From contig DATLNE010000032.1 of assembly GCA_035536915.1 (NCBI GenBank), forward strand, positions 100,549-164,548: 64,000 nt of DNA, given 5' to 3'. A program made the position numbers and the translations under genes. Below the pieces are notes generated by a model, which had not been told where the DNA came from, did no database searches, and worked only from the letters and a program-made list of their open reading frames with translations. Shown one piece after another: positions 33,497-40,769 of this stretch; position 1 is the stretch's first letter; the number at the start of each line of letters is the position of its first letter. Source of the stretch: Acidimicrobiales bacterium. Lineage in GTDB: Bacteria > Actinomycetota > Acidimicrobiia > Acidimicrobiales > JAHWLA01.

Positions 33497-33844
33497 TTAC
33501 CGGCGACCGGTGGCCTGTGTGTCGTCGGCGTCGCTGTCATCGAGGTCAGGGTCGATCTCGTCGGCCTTGCGGTGGAGGTCGGCGGCCTCGCTGCGGACCT
33601 TCTCAGCCTCCACCCGCTCCTGCTCGGCTTCGAGCTGCTCACGCCGCGCCCGCGCCGCCCGCTCGTCGGCCTCTGCGGCCCGGCGGTCGGCCTCCAGGCC
33701 GGTAGCGTGCGCCGCTTCACGGTGCTCGGCCGCCTGCTCGCGCTTGGAATCGATCCTGCGCGACTTCTGCTTCATGGCGACAACGACAACGGCAGCCACG
33801 ACGAGCAGTACGACTGCGATGAGGACAACTGTGCCGGTTTCCAT
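33497..33844 (-). CDS. membrane-anchored coiled-coil protein
   Basis: 115 aa. One N-terminal membrane helix (about residues 5-25), then a charged Glu/Arg/Ala-rich segment (about 28-100) with long heptad-like helices, ending in an acidic tail. The ATG at 33844 is used; a TTG two codons upstream opens the same frame. Such proteins are common in Actinomycetota as structural or tethering factors, but no function can be given. Its promoter region contains the palindromic element at 33892-33930. Confidence 0.7.
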   Translation of the reverse strand: METGTVVLIAVVLLVVAAVVVVAMKQKSRRIDSKREQAAEHREAAHATGLEADRRAAEADERAARARREQLEAEQERVEAEKVRSEAADLHRKADEIDPDLDDSDADDTQATGRR

Positions 33845-33891
33845 GGACAACCCGTTCCCGGTTCAGCGCCGCCACAACCAAACCACCGTCT

Positions 33892-33930
33892 GGAGTACAT
33901 AGCCCACCTTTTCGGTGGGCTATGTACTCC
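33892..33930. terminator. palindromic gene-end element, copy 3 (GAGTACATAGC family)
   Basis: A 17-bp perfect stem (33892-33908 with 33914-33930) and a 5-nt loop. The outer arm matches copies 1 and 4, while the inner stem is CCACC/GGTGG. Read on the minus strand the loop is GAAAA, and the TAG in the first arm is the stop codon of the BtuF-like gene. There is no U tail. Confidence 0.75.
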
Positions 33931-34600
33931 GGAGTGCGGCTTGCAGGCGCTCGACCGCAGCGGGGGTGCGGACGCCCCACCAGAAGAGGTCTTTGCCGTC
34001 GACCACCTCCACCGGGGCGACCTTCTCCAGCTCCGGCACGTGGTCGATGCGGAACGGGTAGGGCTCGGTGGGTGCGAGCACCACGTCGGGATGGCGCTCG
34101 ACGGCGTCCTCCAACGTGATCGTGGGATAGCGCTCGGGCGCATCGGCGAAGACGTTGGCGATGCCGACCGCAGCGAGCACCGACGAGCCGTAGGTGTCGG
34201 CGTTCAGCGTCATCCACGGCCGCCGCCAGATGGGCACGAACGCCGTCTTCACCGCCGCCGGCGGCGGTGACGCAACCGGCGGCCACGGCTCGAAGTGGAC
34301 GCCCACCCGTTCGGCCAGTCGCACCAGTGCGGGCGCCACGTCGTCGAGCGACCGCACTGTCACCACGTGCACGTCGATGCCGGCATCGGCCAGGGCCTCG
34401 GCGTCCTCCCGGCGGTTCTCTTCGTCGTTCACGACCACCAGGTCGGGGCGGAGGTCCGCAATGGCGGCGTTGTCGGGGTTCTTGGTGCCACCGACGTGGG
34501 GCAGCGACGGCTGCTCGCAGAACCGGGTGCACGCCACCAGTTCGACCCCCCACGCCAGGAGCGTCTCGGTGACCGACGGAACCAGGCTGACGACCCGCAT
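33920..34600 (-). CDS. helical-backbone metal-receptor domain protein (BtuF-like), cytoplasmic form
   Basis: 226 aa. It resembles the two-lobed cobalamin/iron-siderophore binding fold: RVVSLVPSVTETLLAWG at the start, DLVVVNDEENRREDAEALAD in lobe 1, and VVLAPTEPYPFRIDHVPEL in lobe 2. No signal peptide or lipobox is present, so unlike BtuF it should be cytoplasmic, as in several actinobacterial homologues of unknown role. The ATG overlaps the stop of the PH/SHOCT gene (TGATG). Its final Ser-Thr-stop codons are provided by the hairpin at 33892-33930. Confidence 0.82.
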   Translation of the reverse strand: MRVVSLVPSVTETLLAWGVELVACTRFCEQPSLPHVGGTKNPDNAAIADLRPDLVVVNDEENRREDAEALADAGIDVHVVTVRSLDDVAPALVRLAERVGVHFEPWPPVASPPPAAVKTAFVPIWRRPWMTLNADTYGSSVLAAVGIANVFADAPERYPTITLEDAVERHPDVVLAPTEPYPFRIDHVPELEKVAPVEVVDGKDLFWWGVRTPAAVERLQAALRST

Positions 34601-35214
34601 CACATGCGTTCGAGCAGTTGGGCCTTCTTGGCCTCGAACTCGGCCTGCGAGACGACCCCGCGTTGGCGGAGTTCGTCGAGCTTTTCGATCTGCTCCGGTA
34701 TCGACCGTTCCCGCACCCCTGTCGCCCGCTCGGCGTCACGGGCGCCCGCCCGCTCCATCTCCCGGTAGATGGTGTTCTGCACCACGAACGGCCGGCGCAC
34801 GTCGGTGAAGTGCTGCTGGCCCCGTTCGCCCCCCGACTCGATGAGCAGGTCGCCCTTACCGATCAGCCGCTCCAGAAACGTCTGGCTCACCGCGATGTCG
34901 TTCACCCGTTCGAGCGGGATCTCCCGGCCCGACTTGCCGAGCACGCCCGCCCGGTGAATGAGCCGGTCGGTGGTCACCACGAAGTTGGTCGACGCCCAGC
35001 CCAGGTAACGGGCCACCATCCACACGACGGTGAACATGAGGACGGCGACGGCCGCATACGTGGGCAGGTCGTGGTCGACGGCGTTGGCGACGAGGACGAC
35101 CAAGGCGGCAGCCACGACGACGGCCAGCGCAGGCTTCACCAGCGCCCACCAGTGGGGCCGGAGGTCGAGGACAATGTCCTCACCCTCGTTGAGCAGCTTC
35201 CGCGGGAAGGGCAT
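34600..35214 (-). CDS. PH-domain (YdbS-like) membrane protein with C-terminal SHOCT motif
   Basis: 204 aa. Two membrane segments (about residues 26-46 and 52-72), a bacterial PH-like domain (STNFVVTTDRLIHRAGVLG onward, about 76-140), and a C-terminal SHOCT helix pair (IPEQIEKLDELRQRGVVSQA), a short motif often found at the ends of membrane-linked oligomeric proteins. The start is the ATG at 35214 with a TACCAT -10 box 8 nt upstream (leaderless). Coupled to the BtuF-like gene. Function unknown. Confidence 0.83.
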   Translation of the reverse strand: MPFPRKLLNEGEDIVLDLRPHWWALVKPALAVVVAAALVVLVANAVDHDLPTYAAVAVLMFTVVWMVARYLGWASTNFVVTTDRLIHRAGVLGKSGREIPLERVNDIAVSQTFLERLIGKGDLLIESGGERGQQHFTDVRRPFVVQNTIYREMERAGARDAERATGVRERSIPEQIEKLDELRQRGVVSQAEFEAKKAQLLERM

Positions 35215-35308
35215 CGCTGTCGATGGTAGGCGCCGCACTCCCGAAACGAGTGACACTTGGGCGCCAGTCGGTCGTATTCAAGGTGACCACCCCGTCGAGG
35301 AGACGACC

Positions 35309-35764
35309 ATGCGCCGTGCTGCCGTTTTTCCCGTGACCTTGCTGGCGGCGAGCCTGCTGATAAGTGCGCCGCCCGCTGCGATGGCGGCCGAGACCGGGTC
35401 GTGCAACGGTCACGGTGTCCTGCACACCGCCTCGCCCATCCGCGTCGATGCCCTCGTCAGCACTGTCTACTTCTTCAACGTCCAAGGCGTCTGCATGTTC
35501 GGGTATCCCTTCAACACGGTGTTCCGCAACAGCTTCAGCGGCCAAGGCGTGTTGACAGGCCGGTGCGCGTCGTGGAGCGGCCACGGCGAAGTGCACGGCG
35601 ACCACGAACACGACCACGAGCTGGTCGGCACGACCTGGTTCGTCGGCGACCCGTTGTCGGAGGCGTTCGGCCAGTTCCAGATCGTCCCCGACAGCAGTGC
35701 CGGCCAAAGCTGTCTGACCGGCGTCACACGGTGGCTCATCGTCGGCGGCGTGGAGCTGTCCTAG
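35309..35764 (+). CDS. small secreted protein of unknown function
   Basis: 151 aa with a signal peptide (MRRAAVFPVTLLAASLLISA, cleavage near AMA-AE). The mature part has four Cys and a His-rich loop (HGEVHGDHEHDHE, about 90-102) that could bind zinc or copper. GAGGAGA stands 6 nt upstream of the ATG. Its TAG stop is inside the terminal repeat of the 168-bp palindrome that follows. No family recognised. Confidence 0.7.
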   Translation: MRRAAVFPVTLLAASLLISAPPAAMAAETGSCNGHGVLHTASPIRVDALVSTVYFFNVQGVCMFGYPFNTVFRNSFSGQGVLTGRCASWSGHGEVHGDHEHDHELVGTTWFVGDPLSEAFGQFQIVPDSSAGQSCLTGVTRWLIVGGVELS

Positions 35765-35928
35765 TGCTCCGTCCAGAAACCTTTGCGATGTCCTGGCGAC
35801 CAGCGACCCCGCTCGCGGCGTTGCTCCTCCTCGAAATACCTTCCAGGTATTCCTTCGTCGTCGCGCCTTCCGAGCGGCGCCGCCGCTTCGCCATGCCACG
35901 CGGCCGAGGTTCCTGGACGAAGCACTAG
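35761..35928. repeat. 168-bp imperfect palindrome with 21-bp terminal inverted repeats
   Basis: The ends 35761-35781 and 35908-35928 are inverted copies with 19 of 21 bases matching, each starting CTAGTGC. The interior pairs imperfectly along its length to a central stem AATACCT/AGGTATT (35835-35851). The CTAG ends hold the TAG stops of both converging genes (35762-35764 plus strand; 35927-35925 minus strand). It could fold as one long hairpin and act as a two-way terminator, or be a MITE-like element. No coding potential is seen inside. Confidence 0.65.
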
Positions 35929-36425
35929 CGATAGACCTTTCGGTGGAACACGGCGTCGGCCGACGCCACCCGGTCGAGGAACAGCAGGCCGTCGAGGTGG
36001 TCGATCTCGTGCTGGAACGCACGGGCCTCGAAGGCGTCGACCTGTAGCACCCGGTCCTCGCCCTCGACGGTGATGCCGCGCACGACCAGCTTGGTGGCCC
36101 GGGCCACGTCGCCGGTGAGGTCGGGCACGCTCATGCACCCCTCGCGCCCGACCACGGGGCCGTGGGCCAGCACCACTTCGGGGTTGAACAGCACGAGCTC
36201 GCCATGGCACGAGCGGGCCTTCTTATGCCCGGTCACGTCGACGGCGAAGGCCCGTAACCCGACGCCGATCTGCGGGGCGGCCAGGCCCACGCACGCGGGC
36301 GACACTCGCATGGTGTCGAGCAGGTCCTGGGCCAGCGCGCGAGCGGCGTCGTCGATGCCCTCGACCGGCTTGGCCGGTTGCTTCAGGACCGCCTCGGGCA
36401 GCCGCAGGACGGGGCGGACGGGCAT
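35925..36425 (-). CDS. def: peptide deformylase
   Basis: 166-aa metallo-hydrolase that removes the N-formyl group from nascent proteins. All three motifs are present: GLAAPQIG near residue 47, EGCMSVP near 95 (usual form EGCLSVP; the Cys binds Fe/Zn) and QHEIDHLDG near 138. ATG start. It lies 10 bp behind the ACT-domain gene and ends in the terminal repeat of the palindrome. No methionyl-tRNA formyltransferase is adjacent, although fmt is a frequent partner elsewhere. Confidence 0.95.
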   Translation of the reverse strand: MPVRPVLRLPEAVLKQPAKPVEGIDDAARALAQDLLDTMRVSPACVGLAAPQIGVGLRAFAVDVTGHKKARSCHGELVLFNPEVVLAHGPVVGREGCMSVPDLTGDVARATKLVVRGITVEGEDRVLQVDAFEARAFQHEIDHLDGLLFLDRVASADAVFHRKVYR

Positions 36426-36435
36426 GGCGTACCGG

Positions 36436-36972
36436 CTACAGGATGTCGGCTTCGGACGGGTGCATGGCGCACTCGACCCCGAGGCTGCGGCCCAGCTCGT
36501 CGAGGCGGCGGCCGACGTCGGCGGCTTCGACGGTGGGCGGCAACGTGGCGTCGAGCAGCATGGCGTAGACCGGGCGCTCGGCCTCGCCGATCACGCGGGT
36601 GGTCACGTCGGTCACGTTCACCCCGTTGTCGGCCAGCAGGCGGGTGACCTGGTGCACGATGCCGGGTTTGTCGGCGCCGTAGACCGACACCGTCCACTCG
36701 TCGCCCTCGGGCGAGGCGGGCACGTCGTCGTCGATGGCCCGCACGGCCAGCACCAGGTCGAGGTCACGGGCCGGGGCGCTGAGCGCCTGTTCCAACTGCG
36801 AGGCGTCGAGCGCGTCGGGCCCGGCCACCACCAGCATCATGGCGAAGTGCCCGCGCAGGATCGACATCGACGAGTCCTCGATGTTGCAGCCGGTGTCGAC
36901 CAGCACGCCGGTCACGGCGGCCACGATCCCCGGCCGGTCGGCCCCCACGGCGCTCACTGCGAAGTGCCCCAT
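36436..36972 (-). CDS. tandem ACT-domain regulator (GcvR-like)
   Basis: 178 aa made of two ACT domains: residues about 1-80 (FAVSAVGADRPGIVAAVTGV) and about 90-165 (WTVSVYGADKPGIVHQVTRL). The GADRPGIV/GADKPGIV loops are the amino-acid binding turns. Such proteins resemble GcvR, which controls glycine cleavage in E. coli by protein contact. There is no DNA-binding part. The ATG has CAGAAT 7 nt upstream. The partner and amino acid are unknown. Confidence 0.85.
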   Translation of the reverse strand: MGHFAVSAVGADRPGIVAAVTGVLVDTGCNIEDSSMSILRGHFAMMLVVAGPDALDASQLEQALSAPARDLDLVLAVRAIDDDVPASPEGDEWTVSVYGADKPGIVHQVTRLLADNGVNVTDVTTRVIGEAERPVYAMLLDATLPPTVEAADVGRRLDELGRSLGVECAMHPSEADIL

Positions 36973-37002
36973 GGCGGCATTCTGGCACCCGAACAGATCC
37001 GG

Positions 37003-37344
37003 CTAGGCCCAGCCGAGCTCGTCGAGGCGGTCGTCGTCGATGCCGAAGTGGTGGGCCACCTCGTGCACGACGGTGACCCGTACCTGCTGCACCACCTCGG
37101 CCTCCGTCGAGCACGCCGAGCAGATCGAGCGCCGGAAGATGGTGATGCGGTCGGGTGTGGCGAACGTGTAGTCGCCCCGCTCGGTCAGCGGCACGCCCTG
37201 GTACAGCCCCAGCAGCCCGCCGGGGGGCGACACGTCGTCGACCATGACGGCGACGTTGTCCATCAACCGGCCCAGCTCGGGCGGGATGCTGTCGAGCGCT
37301 TCCCCCACCAGCTCGGCGAACCGAGCAGGCTCGACCTCGACCAT
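37003..37344 (-). CDS. zincin-like metallopeptidase (DUF1025-type)
   Basis: 113-aa minimal metallopeptidase-like protein. HEVAHHFGIDDDRLDELGW near the C-terminus has HExxH followed by a His/Asp-rich stretch that can supply the third zinc ligand, the pattern of the DUF1025/zincin group common in actinobacteria. No signal peptide, so it acts in the cytoplasm. The start overlaps the stop of the ATP-grasp gene (TGATG), so it is translated with it. Substrate unknown. Confidence 0.82.
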   Translation of the reverse strand: MVEVEPARFAELVGEALDSIPPELGRLMDNVAVMVDDVSPPGGLLGLYQGVPLTERGDYTFATPDRITIFRRSICSACSTEAEVVQQVRVTVVHEVAHHFGIDDDRLDELGWA

Positions 37345-38399
37345 CAGCCGAGCTTGCCCGCGATGCTCCCGGCCGAACGCAGCGCGGTGCCGTCGGCCCC
37401 CGCCGCCGTGTAGTGGTGCGTGGGCCGCTGGTCGGCCTCGGCCAGCAGGTCGGCCAGCAGGCTTGGGAACGGCACATCCCACAGGTACTTGGCCAGCGAG
37501 CCGGGGATGGTGTTGACCTCGTTGACGAACAGGTCGTCGCCGTCGACCAGGAAGTCGATGCGGGCCACGCCCCGCACCCCCGCCAACTCGGCCACCTGCG
37601 AGGCGATGGTGCGCACCTGCTTCTCCAACGCCTCCGGCAGCACGGCGGGCAGCTCTCGGGGAGCCGACGCCATGCCGCCTTCGCCGCCCGCCGCCAGGTA
37701 CTTGTCGGCGAAGCCCAGGATGCTGCCGCCCGTGGAGCGCACCGGCTTTTCGATCATCGACAGCTCGACCGACGGCCACGACCGCACGCCCACGTTGAGG
37801 TCGTAGGCCTCGGGCCGGTACGGCTCCACCACGTAGCCGTTGCGCAGGTGGGGCGACGACTGGGCCAGCGCGGCAAGCGTGTCGGCATCGTCGACCACCT
37901 CGATGCCGATCGACGATCCGCCGAAGCGGGGCTTGACGATCCACGGCCCGCCGAACGCAGGCAGCCCCCCGGTGCGCGGCAGCGACGGCAGGCCCGCGGC
38001 CGTCATCACGTTGCCGAAGGCCAACTTGTCCATGCCCAACGCGGCGCCCGCCACCGTCGGCCCCGTGTAACGCAAGCCCGCCAGGTCGAGTGCGGCCTGC
38101 AAGGTGCCGTCCTCGCCCGGGCCGCCGTGGCAGCAGTTCACCAGCGGGCCCAGGTCGAGCGGCCGCTTCTTGCCGACGAAGCCCTCCCCCGCCACCAGCC
38201 GCAATTGCGGGGCCTTGCGGGGCGGCCCGTCGAGGAAGTCACGTCCCTCCGAGGCGGGGTCGACCTCGAAGAAGTCGCCGGTCTTGGCCCAGTAGATCGC
38301 CGTCACCGCACCCAGGGCCCGGGCCGCCTGCAAGCCGGTGAGGATGCTCACGTCGTGCTCGGGCGACGGACCGCCGAAGATCACGGCAGGGTTGGGCAC
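37344..38399 (-). CDS. D-alanine--D-alanine ligase-like ATP-grasp enzyme
   Basis: 351-aa ATP-grasp ligase. The N-terminal FGGPSPEHDVSI substrate motif (residues 8-19), the ATP loop GGSSIGIEV near 178 and the metal-binding EVNTIPGSLAKYLW near 298 match Ddl enzymes. It could be the housekeeping Ddl or a dedicated partner of the adjacent membrane Mur ligase. The Ddl hallmark Ser-Tyr substrate contacts are only partly recognisable. GTG start with AGGAG 7 nt upstream, 9 bp after the Mur ligase stop. Confidence 0.85.
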   Translation of the reverse strand: MPNPAVIFGGPSPEHDVSILTGLQAARALGAVTAIYWAKTGDFFEVDPASEGRDFLDGPPRKAPQLRLVAGEGFVGKKRPLDLGPLVNCCHGGPGEDGTLQAALDLAGLRYTGPTVAGAALGMDKLAFGNVMTAAGLPSLPRTGGLPAFGGPWIVKPRFGGSSIGIEVVDDADTLAALAQSSPHLRNGYVVEPYRPEAYDLNVGVRSWPSVELSMIEKPVRSTGGSILGFADKYLAAGGEGGMASAPRELPAVLPEALEKQVRTIASQVAELAGVRGVARIDFLVDGDDLFVNEVNTIPGSLAKYLWDVPFPSLLADLLAEADQRPTHHYTAAGADGTALRSAGSIAGKLG

Positions 38400-38408
38400 A
38401 GCGGGCTC

Positions 38409-39860
38409 CTAGGGGAAATGGTCGGGCAGGTCGTTCTCGTAGAGGACAGCGTCGCCCGGCTGCAGGTTCTCGCGCACCCAGGCCACGGCGTCCTCGCGCG
38501 TCTCCACGACGAGCACCTCAGCCTGCCCGCCTCGGGCCCCTTCCAGCAACGCCGCCCGGTTGGTGTGGCCCACCACCACGAAGTGCGTGGCCTGCGCCAC
38601 GGCGGCGGCGGCGAAGCGCTGGTTCTCTTCGGCCTGGCGCGGCCCCAGTTCGACCATGCCCGGCGTCACCACCACCTGCTTGTGCCCGGGTTGCGCATGA
38701 CGGGCCAGGGCGGCGAGCGCCGCTGTGGTGCCTGCGGGGTTGGCGTTGTAGGTGTCGTCGACGATGGTGAACCCGCCCGAACCCGTCGACGCCGTGAGGC
38801 GGTGCTCGGCCACCGGCAGCCCCGCCACCCGGGACTCGACCACGTCGGCAGGCACGCCGAGCTCGAGGGCCACGGCCACCGCGCACGCCACGTTCGACGG
38901 GTGCGCGCCCTCGGGCGGGTTGGCCGGCGCATCGGCGGCCCGGCAGCGCACCACTCGCTTGCCCGTCGCCTCCACCTTGTCGGCCAGCGCCGCGAGCAAC
39001 GGGTGGTCGACGTTGAGCACGGCCACCGAGGCGCCCTCGAGGATCTCCGACTTGGCCTCGACGATGCCCTCTTCGGTCTTCATGCGCTCCAGGTGCACGG
39101 GGCCGATGGCGGTGATGACGGCGATGGAGGGCGGCACGAAGCGGCACAGCTCGGCGATCTCGCCCTTGCCGTAGGTGCCCATCTCGGCCACGAACACCTC
39201 GGTGCCCAGCGCCAGGTGCTCGTTGATCGCCCGGGCCAGCCCGGCCCGGTTGTTGAACGACCGCGGCGTGGGCACCACGGCCTTGGTGCCCGCGACGAGG
39301 TGGGCGATGTAGCCCTTGGTGGTGGTCTTGCCGTACGAGCCGGTGACGGCCACCACCGTGGGGCGCACCTGCTTGAGCCGGATCGAAGCCTGGTGGACGT
39401 ACGGCTGGGCCAGCCGGTCCTCGATCGGCTTGGTGACGGCCAGGGCGGCGTCGACGAGGACGGGGACGAGCAGGGCGCCGAGCACGGCGAACGGCACCGG
39501 CAAACCGACCACCCAGCCGACCAGCACGAGCAGCAGTTGCAGCCCGGCCCACACGCCGGCCAGCGTGCGCATGCGGCGGGTCCAGGCCAAGGGCGCCGTG
39601 CGCCCCAGCACCGACAGGCCGAACGGTCCCGTCGCCACGGCCAGGCTGCCGACCACGCCGGCCAGCGGCGAGCCCGTCGAGAGCACGACGCCGAGCACGC
39701 CCGCCACCGCCAGCAGCCGGTTGGCGCCCAACTGCCACCAGCGGAGGGCGAAGCGCGACACCGACCCGGGCAGGTAGTGCTCGCGCTGGGCCACCCGCAG
39801 CCACCGCAGCCCGCCCGCGCCCGCGGCGGCCAGCCCGACCAACACCGCGAACAGCCTCAC
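38409..39860 (-). CDS. membrane-anchored Mur ligase (MurF-like core)
   Basis: 483 aa. The central and C-terminal Mur ligase domains are intact: P-loop TGSYGKTTTK (residues 173-182), the EMGTYGKGEIAEL carbamate/ATP region near 228, NVDHPLL and the DDTYNANPAGT motif near 350. The usual N-terminal UDP-MurNAc-tripeptide domain is absent. In its place are four or five membrane segments (about 1-18, 47-64, 66-84, 100-118, 120-140) with a conserved-looking REHYLPGS loop. A canonical MurF would be about 450 aa and soluble. It may join a D-Ala-D-Ala-type dipeptide made by the next gene to a lipid-linked acceptor (inference). Confidence 0.85.
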   Translation of the reverse strand: MRLFAVLVGLAAAGAGGLRWLRVAQREHYLPGSVSRFALRWWQLGANRLLAVAGVLGVVLSTGSPLAGVVGSLAVATGPFGLSVLGRTAPLAWTRRMRTLAGVWAGLQLLLVLVGWVVGLPVPFAVLGALLVPVLVDAALAVTKPIEDRLAQPYVHQASIRLKQVRPTVVAVTGSYGKTTTKGYIAHLVAGTKAVVPTPRSFNNRAGLARAINEHLALGTEVFVAEMGTYGKGEIAELCRFVPPSIAVITAIGPVHLERMKTEEGIVEAKSEILEGASVAVLNVDHPLLAALADKVEATGKRVVRCRAADAPANPPEGAHPSNVACAVAVALELGVPADVVESRVAGLPVAEHRLTASTGSGGFTIVDDTYNANPAGTTAALAALARHAQPGHKQVVVTPGMVELGPRQAEENQRFAAAAVAQATHFVVVGHTNRAALLEGARGGQAEVLVVETREDAVAWVRENLQPGDAVLYENDLPDHFP

Positions 39861-39881
39861 CGCCGCACCACCTCACGTCCC

Positions 39882-39918
39882 GAGTACATAGCGTGCCTTT
39901 TCCGCACGCTATGTACTC
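39882..39918. terminator. palindromic gene-end element, copy 4 (GAGTACATAGC family)
   Basis: A 15-bp perfect stem (39882-39896 with 39904-39918) and a 7-nt loop, GGAAAAG when read on the minus strand. The outer arm GAGTACATAGC is the same as in copies 1 and 3; the inner stem is GTGC/GCAC. The TAG of the hydrolase stop lies in the first minus-strand arm. It separates the hydrolase from the Mur ligase transcript. Confidence 0.75.
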
Positions 39919-40640
39919 CGGACTGCGCGGGTGATGGCGGCGCGAAGGTCGGCGGGCGCCGCGGTGGGCACCAGGTGGCCCACACCGGGCAGCACGGTCA
40001 CGGTGGCGTCGGCCAGCAGCGAGGCTGCGGCTGTCGCCACCGACAGCGGCACGTCGGTGTCGCCCTCGCCCCACACCAACTCCACGGGACAGCGCAGCGC
40101 CCGCAGTTGCTCCTCGTAGGTCTCGTTGACGGCCACCACGTGCACGGCCCGCATGATGCCCTGGGCGGCCCGGTAGTCGGCGGAGCCGTAGCGCCCGCGC
40201 AGCGTCTCCATGCGGGCATCCCCCACCAACCCGCGCCGGTGCAGCGCCCGGCCCAGCCGGAACTGCCACGCAGGCTTGCGCCGCACCGCCCCGGGCGGGC
40301 GCAGCAGCGGCACCCCGGTGAGCACCAGCGCCCGCACCAACTCCGGCCGGGAGGCGGCCAGGTGCACGGCGACCCGTCCGCCGAACGAGTGCCCCACCAC
40401 GACCACCGGTTCGTCGACCACCTCGGCCACGGCGGAGGCATAGGCCGCCGCCCCCCACGGTTCCGGCGGTGGCGGCGTGGCCCCGAAGCCGGGCAGGTCG
40501 AGAGCCACGGCGTCGCAGCCCGCCAGCACGCCGTCGAAGTCGCGCGACGTGCGCCCCCACCCGTGGAGGGCGAGGACCCGGGGCGGCGGGGTGCCGTGGA
40601 GCGAGCCGAACAAGCGGCCGCCGGCGAAGGCCTTCAGCAT
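39909..40640 (-). CDS. alpha/beta hydrolase
   Basis: About 243-aa serine hydrolase. The oxyanion region LALHGWGRTS is near residue 22, the nucleophile elbow GHSFGG near 82, an acid in VWGEGDTD near 193, and the His in GVGHLVPTA near 218. No signal peptide. I use the ATG at 40640, which starts directly before the first strand; the ATG at 40697 gives 19 more residues of uncertain value. The last codons Arg-Ser-Thr-stop come from the palindromic element. It precedes the Mur ligase/Ddl genes and may act on the same cell-wall precursor or on lipids. Confidence 0.82.
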   Translation of the reverse strand: MLKAFAGGRLFGSLHGTPPPRVLALHGWGRTSRDFDGVLAGCDAVALDLPGFGATPPPPEPWGAAAYASAVAEVVDEPVVVVGHSFGGRVAVHLAASRPELVRALVLTGVPLLRPPGAVRRKPAWQFRLGRALHRRGLVGDARMETLRGRYGSADYRAAQGIMRAVHVVAVNETYEEQLRALRCPVELVWGEGDTDVPLSVATAAASLLADATVTVLPGVGHLVPTAAPADLRAAITRAVRST

Positions 40641-40734
40641 CGCCGGGCGACGGTAATCGAAGGACAACCTGTGGACGCGCCGGGGGATTTCTGCCATTAC
40701 CCGGGGGAAGACCTGGGGATTTATGAATACCCCC

Positions 40735-40763
40735 TTGACGCCTATTCACAGCAGGCGCACACT
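40735..40763 (+). promoter_or_regulatory. sigma-A-like promoter of the candidate structured RNA
   Basis: TTGACG (40735-40740), a 17-nt spacer and CACACT (40758-40763). The -35 is near consensus and the -10 keeps the second A and last T. It would start transcription near 40770, about 350 nt before uvrD2, which has its own leaderless promoter. Confidence 0.5.
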
Positions 40764-40769
40764 GCGAAT

